Origin: Acrasis kona
Lineage: Eukaryota; Heterolobosea; Eutetramitea; Acrasida; Acrasidae
Reading direction: 5' to 3'
Assembly (NCBI GenBank): GCA_026419775.2
Contig: JAOPGA020000768.1
Coordinates: 62,001 to 126,000, forward strand
DNA: 64,000 nt
Below the pieces are notes generated by a model. That model was not told the DNA's origin. It saw only the letters and a list, made by a program, of their open reading frames with translations, and searched no databases. The position numbers and the translations under genes were made by a program. Position 1 is the first letter of the stretch. Every line of letters begins with the position of its first letter. Shown here one piece after another: positions 50,087 to 60,894 of the stretch.

Positions 50087-51659
50087 TCAACCCACACCAT
50101 CAACAGGCTCCTCTAACCCAGAAAAATCATCATCGTCAGCAAAAGTTTGCCGATATTCATCATTTACATTATCTTCACAACCCAACGGATCAAAATCAAT
50201 CGCTATCCGACCACATCTTGACATTCTACAAGAAGTGCTATACAAATCTTCACATTTCGATTGTATCATTTCATCAAGACCTTCTACAGGTTTCCGTTTT
50301 TCGACTTTTATTAAAAATGAAAATACAGGCTCCTTCCTCTCCATACAAACGCTCGTAAAATCATGCATATCAAACTCTCTTCTACCGGGCTGCTCCACGA
50401 CAGCATCATCCAGTGCATCTTGATCGACTTGTTCATCTTCGCTCTCCTCCGTCCTCTCGCTATCGCTCTCTTCCACGATCACTCTCCTCTTCTTGCGAAT
50501 GTTCTCAATGTCATTGTTGCTGGCGGCCGAGCGATCTCTGCGCCAAACATGTCCATCCTCCACTCTCTTTCTAATCTTGATGCTGCTGATTGACCGTGAC
50601 TGAGCTGCTAGAATTTGAGCAGTGACGCGGTAGTAATCCAACTTTAACCTCTCCCGATCGCACGTTAGTTTGGTCAAATCTCTCAACCTGTCCAATTCGT
50701 TTCGTAATTGCGTTAGTTTCAAAAAGGCCTCCTTGTCGTTCTTTCTTTGCTTTCTTCCTGGTTTCTCTCTTTCTCTGGGACGAAATGCCACGTAGGGATT
50801 GGTGTCATCCATATCTGGCGCTAGTTCAAAGTCCATCAGTAGTGGTTTTCCAATGTTTTGATACAAATCGACATCATTAGGATACATGCGACTCCTCCTT
50901 CTATTCTGCCAATAATCGTAAACCTTTCTTAGTGTTTTGTCGCTGCAAGACTCTTTGACGTCTGGATTAGCTTCCGTCATCTCTTGTAGGGTGGGTAATG
51001 ATTTTTGAAAATGTGTCACTCTTTCGAACCGATCAATCAAAAATTCAAAGTCCGATTCCGATATGGCGTCATCTTGCTTCTTGATTGACCGCGCGTGTTC
51101 TTCCAGCCACTCTTCGTCGAATTCGTCGAGATCGTAATCTATTTGTTGGAGTTGCTTTTCGTATGATTTTCCCATGTAACGAATGTAGTGTCTAGGTAGT
51201 TTGAATGGGTGCGAATTATCGACGGCCCTTCTTGTCTCTTCGTGCACAATCACCACTGGCACTGGAATGTCTACAATCTCCGTTGTGGCGGCCTCCCGGG
51301 TTGGCATTCTTATTGCTCTTGAGGACGACTTGCCCGTCCTGTGCGATGTGTTGCCTCCAGTTCCACCTGAGTCTTCCTCCTCTAGTTCGAAAGTGTCTTC
51401 ATCCTGACCTGCTTTATCTTTTTGCTCTGCTTGTAGTGCCCTGAACTCCTGTTAGGAAGTTGTATCGCAGTCAACCCATACATGGGTTGTCGCGACAGTG
51501 GGTTAGACAGTAACTTTTAAAACTATTACATACCCTAATTGTTTCTGCATCCAGTCCTGAATATTGTACCATTTCTTCCTGCGTTAATGTCGGTATAATA
51601 ATCGGTAGGGGCTTCTTCACATCAATCTTCCTCTGTCTAAAATTAATTCTATGCGACAT
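50087..51659 (-). CDS. Enhancer of Polycomb (NuA4/Epl1 family)
   Basis: Exons 51534-51659 and 50087-51448 are joined over an 85-nt intron, the longest called here, giving 495 residues. Exon 1 holds the conserved start MSHRINFRQRKIDVKKPLPI. Exon 2 carries the EPcA region (YDLDEFDEEWLEEHA, ESDFEFLIDRFERVTHFQ) and the basic block VAFRPREREKPGRKQRKNDK, then AFLKLTQLRNELDRLRDLTK, as in EPC1 and Epl1. In NuA4 this protein bridges the Esa1/Tip60 catalytic module to the nucleosome. The C-terminus is acidic. It lies in tandem 144 bp upstream of the YEATS2-like gene's start. Confidence 0.93.
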
Positions 51660-52308
51660 AGCACCACTTTATTTATGTATTTTGTTTGTTCTTTTGTTTT
51701 TGCTGCGAATGTTTAACAAATATTTAACAAATGTTGAACTGACCTCATTAAAAAATAAAAATATAACTAGAAAGTACCGAATACACGCGCTACCTACGTA
51801 TACCTTATATATTACAAAACTACGTCTAACTGTACAAAGCATAAGAATACAATTTATTTGATTAGCTTACATTATAAATAGTGCGAAATATGCGTTGTAG
51901 CTTTACCGGGCTAATATGCGCTAGTAAATAGGTATCAAAACTTGTCAGTGAACACAAGATGGTGATGATCGTTACAACAAGAATCCTAATAAATCGAAAC
52001 AAACAGCACAACTCACATATGCCAAACATACACCAAGATTAGAGTTTCTCATTATTTTGCGAATTCAATATCTAGTCGAAATTGATTACTTTTATAGTGA
52101 TGCCAACAATTATTTTCATAGATAAATCTGCGTCCACGAGCTGTATTGTTTAAGCCTATTATGCACAACACGACCAGCATTCGTAATGAAAAAGGTGTAA
52201 TTTTTGATGCATGAGCGATGATGATTTTTAAAGCATCTGGTTTCAATCAACATCACTTTAAAGAGCAAATCAGGAAAGTGTGGAAGAGGTTTTGTTCAAA
52301 ACTATTTA
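51660..52308. other. intergenic, no supported gene
   Basis: This spacer lies between the EPC start and the glucanase 3' end. A minus ORF at 52052-52246 begins only with TTG and resembles nothing. No repeat or RNA gene noticed. Confidence 0.5.
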
Positions 52309-53561
52309 TTAGAACTGAGGGAAAAGACCAAGACGTAACAAGCTTCTCATGGACCATGTGTTCTTTCCTCCGTCGTTAGACGTCTTCCACGACCAAAAAG
52401 TCCATCCACCTGGTGCTTGGTTAAATGCTTTTATAACACCATTAGCGAATGAGTTCCACTGGTTTCGGTTGTTGAAAGGTGCTGATGGGTTGGTGGCCAA
52501 ACTCCACTCTCCAATAAACAACCAGTTTCCTTGCCAAGCCTTAATGTCATTGACTAGACCGTTGTAGACATAGTTTAAAATTTGTCCCTCATTTTGACCT
52601 TCAAATCCCCAAATAAAGTATTTGTGCCATTCGTGTATGATGTTTTGATGTTGTGGGGGTTTGAAAAAGTTCCTCCAATCAGATGACCAGGGACCTTGCT
52701 GAGAGAGTAGAGGTGCCACGCCAACAATGTGTTGTGAACCTGTAGCTCTAATGCGATCATAGGCTCTGGTGTAGAAATTCTTCAATCCACTCTCGCTAGT
52801 GCTTCCAGATGGCTCGTTGATGCATCCAAAGCCCAAGTATGCTGGTTCGTTCTTGTAACGGTTTACTAAAAATTCAATGGCATCTGGGATTGGGTTAGAC
52901 GTAAAATTAATAATTGGTCCTACCAAGTGCGTTGTTGACATTCTCTTGATACGCGGTGAAGAAACTCTTGCCAGGGTTTTTAGGGGCTGAATGCTCATTG
53001 CCGTTCTGGCTACCCTTTGTGGCGTGAAGGTCTACCAACACGGCAATGTTGTACTTGCGTGCCCAAACCCTGATAAGCTGATCAAGGTATTGAAGTCCTC
53101 CAGGAGCAAATGTTTTCCAATCATCACTTCCACCTCCACCTGATTTATCGAATCCCACAATCCTGTAGAAGTTAGTGTATGGATGTTAAATGTACAAACC
53201 AGTAACCCACGGGTACACGGACAGCGTTGAGCCTAAACTTGGCCATCTCGGCGACGTCAGATTCATTGAACCATACTTTACGGTGGTAGTCGAAACGTTT
53301 ATCACCCTCACCGTGACCAAGATACTTCATTAATTGGTACTCTCCTTGGTTGATGATATTTCCTGGAACACCTGCCCAAATATTAGAGTCAGAAGACATC
53401 CAATGTTCCGCAACAAGCCACGCTCCTACATTAGCACCTCTCATTGGGAGCTTTCCATTGCGGATCTTGAAGGCGACATGATCATCGGTGCTCACGCTTA
53501 TGTTTAAGCAATTCACCGCCACCACACACAGCAAGGCTAAGGCGAAACACTTGGTATTCAT
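52309..53561 (-). CDS. secreted GH5 exo-beta-1,3-glucanase
   Basis: Exons 53200-53561, 52925-53162 and 52309-52884 (introns 37 and 40 nt) give 391 residues. A signal peptide (CFALALLCVVAVNC) precedes MRGANVGAWLVAEHWM, FNESDVAEMAKFRLNAVRVP, VLVDLHATKGSQNG, GFGCINEPSG with the acid/base Glu, and FIGEWSLATNPS with the nucleophile Glu, then WTFWSWKTS. These are the landmarks of glucan 1,3-beta-glucosidase in family GH5 (subfamily 9-like). It probably digests or remodels beta-1,3-glucan, either food (fungi, yeast) or the protist's own cyst wall. Confidence 0.93.
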
Positions 53562-53808
53562 TTTAAATTTTGGTCGTTTCTTTATTTTGATCTGAACGGA
53601 TATATATGCGGATACATTAATACTCCGGATTCCGGAGAAACTCAAGATTTTGTAACTGTCAACAAAACAATCCGACATTCAGAAAATAAATTGGATTTCA
53701 ATTGATAATAAAATTAAAATAAAGTTTTGCATCGAAAAAAACCCAGAAAATATTTTTATTGCTTACCAAAGATTTGGCGATACTTTATCACTGATGGCAT
53801 AAAATAAA

Positions 53809-55086
53809 TTAAATCATTATCCATTCTTGATCAGGTTCATAGATAAGAGCTCTTATCTTGGACCTAAACTCCTCTGCAAGACTTCTGATCTCTTTTGACT
53901 TGGTGCTGCTGTTTTTTTTGTGTAGCTCTCTAGAATCTTTAACAAGACAGTATACATCAAGTGGTACAGTAGCAACGCTAAGAACTAATCCACCTACGTG
54001 CATCACGCGTCCAATTTGACTGGCAGTCCTTATTAATGCACCACTACCAATCTTTGCTATCTGCACTCCTGCACTACTTGCTTTTGTAATTAAAAGTTGT
54101 GGGCCGTTCGCATAAGCAGAAGAATGCATCTTTTTATACTGCTCAACGTCAAACTTGTTATTCATGGTCTTTAATAGCGTTTGAAGCGTCGGCTCGCTCT
54201 CAAGACAAGTAAGTTTTTTATTTAAGCACTCATCTAAATTAATGTGTGCTTGCTCAGAGTCGAGCAAACGAGTAATACAATTGTTTATTTTATTACAAAG
54301 TCTTCTGTCAGCATTGATCTTTTTTTGTGTTCTCTTCAACGATACCTCCATAATACTCCATTCTGTTAAGGATGCCCCTACTGCGGTCATTGTTCCAGCA
54401 ACACTCACTGCCCCACCTGCAATGGATAAACCCAAACTAACACCAAACGTAAAGAAACTACCAATGAAGCCTCCGACAATCAGTGCAGTGCCCAAAAGAG
54501 AGGCAGAGGTTCCCGATACCTGAGCTATTTTGGTATTTCTGTGGTGTTTGTCAAGTTTGGTGGCAATGTTTTCTAGTTCAGGTATTAATTCAACCAAATT
54601 ATTATACCATCGCTTGACTAATTGTTGTAGATTTTCATAATCTTCATCACTACCATGTTAAAACAGTTTTACGCCACCAACTTACAATGTCGCGATTGGA
54701 GTGCCTTTGCAAACAACTTCATGTTGTTCCATTTTTGAATTTTTCATTACTTGATTGCAGGTTTGACATTTTATGAGGATTGATTCGAGAATTGTTATTA
54801 TTTCCTTTTCTTGGACAGCGGCCAGTGGGAGTTCAATTTTTGTTCTACATTTTGGACAAGTATTTTCATCTTTGTTTTGTTTGAACCATTTTTTAATACA
54901 CCCAGCACAGAAACAATGTCTACATTCTACTGTTCTATATGGTTCTATAAAGGGTTCTAGGCAAATATTACACAAAGCGTCGTCCGGTATATCGTCCTCT
55001 TGTATGTAGGAATATTTAGACCGTGTGTAGTATAGCATCCATTTCTCTTTTATTTCTTCTTCTGAGCATGTTGGAAACAAGTCCAT
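53809..55086 (-). CDS. RING finger fused to apolipoprotein-L-like domain
   Basis: Exons 54686-55086 and 53809-54649, separated by a 36-nt intron that starts in the last codons of the RING exon, give 413 residues. The N-terminal part is a C3HC4 RING (CNICLEPFIEP, CRHCFCAGCIKKWF, CPKCRTKIEL) followed by CQTCNQVMKNSKMEQHEVVC, a TRAF-like finger. Exon 2 encodes an ApoL-like helical bundle: a coiled start (LVELIPELENIATKLDKHH), a Gly/Ala-rich hydrophobic hairpin (GTALIVGGFIGSFFTFGVSL, LSIAGGAVSVAGTMTAVGAS) and a second hydrophobic run (MHVGGLVLSVATVPLDVYCL). ApoL proteins insert in membranes as ion channels; the RING suggests ubiquitin ligase activity. The joint role is unknown. Confidence 0.82.
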
Positions 55087-55130
55087 GTTCGTTGGTTGAC
55101 AAAGCAGGATAAATCAAAATACACACCATC
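55087..55130. promoter_or_regulatory. 44-bp bidirectional promoter
   Basis: Only 44 bp separate the ATG of the RING-ApoL-like gene (minus) from that of the acyl-CoA dehydrogenase (plus). Both 5'UTRs and both core promoters must fit in or overlap this stretch. No TATA-like box is evident. Confidence 0.5.
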
Positions 55131-56389
55131 ATGTTCAAAAGGGTTGTACCAATATGCAAAACACTGACTAATTCGCGTTCGAAAGCAATTTCAAGATACT
55201 ATTCATGTAAGATGAACGCAATTACTTTTTTAATCAAATCAAAGCTCTAAATTCGGAGCAGATTGAAATGCAGAGCATGGCCCGCGATTTTAGTGAAAAA
55301 GAACTTTTCCCCAACGCTGCCAAATGGGACCGCGAAAAGATATTTCCAATTGAAACATTGCGTCAATCCGCCGAGCTAGGATTTGGTGGAATTTACGTTT
55401 CAGAGGAGTATGGTGGTACGGGGCTGACGAGATTAGATGCGTCCGTCATTTTTGAGCAACTAAGTATGGGTTGTCCGTCCACAACAGCATACATCACCAT
55501 CCATAACATGTGCTGCTGGATGATTGATAGTTTCGGTACGCACGAACAAAAACAAAAGTATCTTCCACAACTTTGTTCCATGGAAAAGTTTGCATCATAC
55601 TGCTTAACGGAACCAGGCTCTGGTAGCGACGCAGCTTCACTTAAAACAAGAGCAACAGATAAAGGAGATCATTACGAGCTTACGGGCGAGAAGGCATTCA
55701 TCTCTGGAGCAGGTGCCTCTGACATTTACTTGATTATGGCAAGGACAGGTCCATCAGGTGACATTAACACAAGCAAGCAACACAAGGGTATATCTTGTTT
55801 CATCGTTGAGAAGGACAGTTTGACTTTTGGAAAGAATGAACACAAGTTGGGATGGAACTCTCAACCAACAAGATCTGTGGTCATGGATGCATGCAAAGTA
55901 CCAAAAGAGAATTTATTGGGAGGCGAAGGAGAAGGATTCAAGATTGCAATGAAGGGACTTGATGGTGGAAGGATCAACATTGGAACATGTAGTCTGGGCG
56001 GCGCTCAGAAATGTTTTGACTTGGCAGTAGACTATGTAAAGAATAGAAAACAATTTAACACAAGCTTGAGCGGGTTCCAAAATGTACAATTCAAACTGGC
56101 AGACATGGCTACTGATTTGGAGGCTAGTCGATTGTTGATAAGACAGGCTGCCGTATCGTTGGATAATAAAGAAACTGATTCCGGCGTCAAGTGTGCAATG
56201 GCAAAACGGTTTGCAACTGATAAGTGTTTTAACGTCGTGAACGATGCGCTTCAGATGCATGGCGGTTATGGTTATTTGAATGATTATCCTATCGAGCGGT
56301 ATTTGAGAGATTTAAGGGTGCATTCCATCTTGGAGGGAACCAACGAAGTGATGAGGATGATAATAAGCAAACCACTTGTTACAAAATAA
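55131..56389 (+). CDS. isobutyryl-CoA dehydrogenase (ACAD8-like)
   Basis: Exons 55131-55206 and 55245-56389 with a 38-nt intron give 406 residues. Exon 1 encodes a mitochondrial presequence ([20 protein letters not shown]). The rest matches ACAD8 closely: [83 protein letters not shown] and [19 protein letters not shown], then [12 protein letters not shown]. The FAD enzyme oxidises isobutyryl-CoA in valine breakdown in the mitochondrion. The catalytic Glu lies in LEGTNE, as expected. Confidence 0.94.
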
Positions 56390-56394
56390 ATAAT

Positions 56395-59254
56395 TTATTT
56401 TTTTGATTGAAGCGTCTTTAGTAGCTGTTGACACATTGTGATGGATTGTTGCATTAGTGGAATCATTTCCTTTATAACACTTTGATCCTTTGGTATGGTC
56501 TCCTGCATCTTTTGAATAAGACCCTTTACTTGATTCATTGTTTGTAGAGAATTCTCTTGTGGTGCATTTTGCAGCTTTCTTCTCTTCTGCTCTTGCATGA
56601 ATCCATCAAAATCTCTCTTTCTCTTTTGGCACAATATATCTACGCTGGCTCTCTTGTCAGTTGCAAGATATGGTTCGTCAGGTAAATAAGAAGGTGGGTT
56701 TTTATCCCGAACCGACTTTATGGTCTGACTGAAGTGAGATGGTATTGATAATCTGTCTGAAATCTTATTTTCAATCACAAGAACTGACTTTGCAGCCTGC
56801 AGGTGACGCAACCAAGCCAATGAGCCGTCATGTTCAGATGGGATATGTAACAAATCAATAACAAGGTCATTTAGCGTTTTTTTGGTCATTGTATCTTTGC
56901 CATAATTGAGTTTCTCAAGTAGAGAAATGGTCAACAACTGAACGGATGTATGTTTATTGTTCAAAAATATTTTTTGTAAAACCTGTAAAACCCTTAATGT
57001 CTGCGCAGTATCTGCAGCATACTCTGCCACACATATCGCAACATTTAAACATTGTGTTATTAGTTTTGGTCTCTTGGAACTTGTATCTAACATCATATAC
57101 AGCGCCCTATCAGCTGAATCACTATCTTTACCATCCATAATAAAATGACCCATAACAATGGCATGTGCAACAAAGAGTGAATCGTTCGATTCCTTCAACA
57201 AGCGCTCCATACAATGGTTTGTGATGGATCGCCTCTCCTCATGAGTATAACCTGATGTCAGAACACGGAACATTTCAAAAGGAATAACAGCACATTGGCA
57301 AACCCAGTCATCACTACCAGTCAACTCACTAATGCCACTAACTTGCCAAGAATTCATAAAGTCGTGCATAACATGATCGTCCTTTTGTACAAAACAACTT
57401 ATTCTTCTCAACAATGGAATGGTACTTTCGTTCCAAACAACTTCGTCACATTCCCTTCTTTCATCGTTCCTGAACAAATTAAAAGAACTAGATGTTATGA
57501 TCTGCACAAGCACATGTGACATTTCCGATACCAAATAATCGTCAATTTCACTTTTAGATAGCGTAGCGTACAAGAAACACAGCACATCAATACAAAGTCT
57601 ACGTGCTATCGGAGATCCCTTATCAAGATTATATTCAAAGGCATAGCGCCACAACAACAATTGAAAATTTTTACAATGATTTCTTTGTAATTCACCTTTT
57701 TGTGAATCATTCAAGACACGAGACATGAGACCGCACATATTATTGGATATTTTATTATAAGCATTCATACTTATCGGCATCCTCACATCATGCATCAAAA
57801 TAGAAGAACATTTGCGCAACAAATCCAAAAGGTTTGTTACTTTCTGGACGTTAAATTCACACTTCATTAATATAGAAGCCATACAAATTGCTTTACATGT
57901 ACAAGTGACGGAATCCTGGACAGTATTTTTGTAAATGTCAGAAAATAAAGAGTCGACCAGTTCTGAGTGTACTTTTAATGTTTGGCTATTATTAGTCATT
58001 GAGGATAACAAATTGTCAACTTGAGAGTTTAGTCCATTGATGAATGATTCAAACTTGACTACATTATTCATGTTGATGGCCACGTTCATGTGAATGATGT
58101 GCTTCCTGAGCTGAATAACCAAATCACTCATTTCAGAGTTTTGCAGCGCTTGTATTGCTATTGAGTGATTGTGAGTGAATGATGTGAAAGAATGAAAACG
58201 TACGATAACAATTAACAATATAGTTTAGCAACTTCATGTAATAATCAACTAGTCTACAATCAGCCTCAATGTCGGTAGCCTCGCTTGTGAATTTTTGATC
58301 TTTTAGTCTAATGTTTAATCTTGTCAGGATGGTGCTGATAGCTATGCTTGGAATGTTCAATAAACTTGACCGCTTGGGTGCGATCTCTGATTTGATGAGT
58401 TCAACGTGTATTTTTTGTTTGCAGGCCAAGGAAGAGAATGCTTTGCCGATTTTGCCCATCAATGCGAAATTGCTCTCGTTAGTGTTTTCCAGCATGAATA
58501 GCAGAGAGCGACAAACTATATTCGTCAGTTGGAGTCGATAATAAAAACACTTACTTAAAATCAAATGATTGGTTTGGTTCAAGTCGTTAGTTTTAGACTT
58601 TGATAATTGAACATTGTCGCCCAACATATCTAGCCATGCACTAACGAGTCCATTCAATGTTTTGGCAGTTCTGTCTTGTATCTCTTTTGATGGGCACTCC
58701 AAATTCTTCGGGTCGCTGATCGACATTAACTCTTCGTGAATGGCATGAATGGGGCGTAAGGAGTCAAACGTTTTTATTTTTCCTACCCTTAATAACACGC
58801 TAACAGTACCTACGATGCAGGTAGTATACTGAGGGATAGTGTTGTGTTTAGTCTCATCCTGGAGCGCACTTCTAAACATTGTGAACACCTCACTAACAAT
58901 CCACGGCGGAACACAAACATCATCACCTGATAATATCATGTTGGCCTGCCACATTTGAATAGGTAATCTTAATAGTGAGTGAATGGTTGCAAGTTTCTCC
59001 TTAATATCAATAAGTGCCTCCTCATCGCTGATGCCTTCTTGAGCAGATTCCATTATTTTTTGAAACATTGTGCAAAGGATTCTCTGGTTTGAGGTGGCTG
59101 ACACGTCGCTCAAATTTGATTCTACATAACTATTGATTTTCTCCACTGCCTCCTTTAATTTTTTGTAGTCTTGTGAGGAAGAGTTGTAGTTAGGTATGTA
59201 TAATATCGCATCGTTCACTAAAGATTGTTCTTCCGACGGGAGGGGTGTGGTCAT
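56395..59254 (-). CDS. large alpha-helical (HEAT-like) protein, unknown
   Basis: Exons 58555-59254, 58204-58515 and 56395-58157 give 924 residues. The last intron is 46 nt. The first, 58516-58554, is 39 nt and has no stop, so retaining it also keeps the frame. The whole protein is short amphipathic helices, as in HEAT/ARM solenoids (LLDLLRKCSSILMHDVRM, FVAHAIVMGHFIMDGKDS), ending in a basic coiled coil (CQKRKRDFDGFMQEQKRRKL). A nuclear scaffold of the symplekin or Integrator kind would fit, but nothing specific supports it. The ATG at 59254 (MTTPLPSEEQ) was chosen; the frame upstream to 59395 lacks one. Confidence 0.75.
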
Positions 59255-59309
59255 CAATTTTCCTGTGTCTCCTTGAACTATTTTTCGTTCAACTTCAATT
59301 TGAATTACA

Positions 59310-60886
59310 ATGTCCCTAGGAAAGAGATGGTTCTCATTATTCAATTCTCTTGGGTCTGAGCTATTGTCTCGGTCCGGAAAAAATGTAGAGTACAATCCAA
59401 TAAAAAAAAGATATGAATCTACTGTTGTCGACCCTCCAGACCTCAGTCAGAAGTCAGTACTCCAAACAGTATTCAGAATAACACACACAAAATTTAATGC
59501 TATACAAACATTAGTCACTAAGGCAGTCACCAACTCTGCAGGCGAAAATTGCTTCACCGTATTATACTTTCTACCAATATATGACAACACATCAACATTA
59601 ACAATGATCATGTTTATCGCACAGGAGAGCACCACAAACAACCCTGATTATTTAACTTCTACAAGCGTCAAAAGTTGTGTAGAAAGCACCCTACATTACA
59701 TTCACGGATTCATGAGACTTTTACTAGGCGATATAAAATACGAATCGGCACATGGTGATGGGGCGAATCAACTTAAAAGGAGACTACAATACATTGGAGA
59801 ATTGATTGATGGGCTACTTTTATCTGACGATTCTGAAGGTGACGCTGTGGCAACTAGGATGCAAGTCTACACATGCCTTCCGATACAAAACACTGTTTTG
59901 AAATCACAACAAATTGGAGAAAAAGCATTAAAAAAAACTGCCCAATCAAAACTACACAAGTACTGCGCACAGTGGAATACGACTCATGCAGCCTTATATG
60001 TTAATCACCAACTATTTGTAGCCACCGACAAGTACTTGGAGCAAAGTTGCGCAGAACTGTGTATTATGGGTCACTACTTATTTTTGTTGGCACCAGCCAC
60101 TGCTAGGGACATACCCGTCAACCTCAGAAATGTAAAAATTTAAATTCGTTAAAAACTAACGTTGATTAAAGCAAGCCGTAAGATTAGTAACGGTCAAGTT
60201 AGATGAGTTGACAGAATTATGCATGATTTGTGGCCCCACTCCATCCCCCTCTGATGTGATTAAAGCAGTAAGAATTTTTAATTAAAACACTATTCATCAT
60301 TCACAGATAACCGCCGATGCTTTAGAATGGGAATTTATTCATCGTGTCAGAAGCCAGGTCTATAATCAAAGCGCACTTTTAAAGTCGATCAAATTCGACG
60401 AAGCACTCTATTGGTAAGTTCGTTTGGTCGTTTGATTAACAATTTAATAGTTTCTTGTATATTGATAGAGGATCGAACACTTCAAACGAGTTTGACTCTG
60501 AAAACTCTTTTTTCACCTTCGAAGCACTAAATCAACCCGATTATCACGAAGAAATAATTCCATCATCAAACAAAACTTTAATCAGCAGTCCTCCTCAGAG
60601 TCTACAAAGCGTAATGGTTGACTTTTTCACATTTACAAGCGTACGAGTGTTTGAATCACATAGACCCCTACCATTTTTCAATCAGGATCCAACAACACAA
60701 CCAACAGTCAATAAGAAAGTACAAGTCGACGAAACATACATGACGACTAGAAACTTTGCAATGTGCGCTGTGCGCAGACAAAGAAAAGAACTGTATTGCA
60801 TTTTCGACATTGCCATTCCACACTGTTCCATCACAGGACTCACAAAGGAAACATTAGACTTGTTACAAAATGTATTTAAAAGTTAA
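59310..60886 (+). CDS. FUZ: Fuzzy (FUZ) homologue, CPLANE subunit
   Basis: Four exons (59310-60131, 60172-60267, 60307-60413, 60451-60886) with introns of 37-40 nt encode 486 residues. Longin-like strands and helices are seen; HGFMRLLLGDIKYES, KRRLQYIGELIDGLLLSDDS, then TTHAALYVNHQLFVATD and LLAPATARDIPVNL parallel the human FUZ segments ending TARDYPVYL. A long insert and a Longin-like C-terminal domain (MCAVRRQRKELYCIFDIA) follow. FUZ with INTU forms a GEF for Rab23 that promotes ciliogenesis. The first 45 residues are uncertain: another short ATG frame starts near 59413. HPS1 or CCZ1 are weaker alternatives. Confidence 0.72.
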
Positions 60887-60894
60887 AGTTTATT

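Noticed and set aside
52309-53561. Bacterial-type horizontal transfer of the glucanase
   Set aside because: It has two local-type short introns and ordinary base composition, so nothing in the sequence marks it as a recent transfer.
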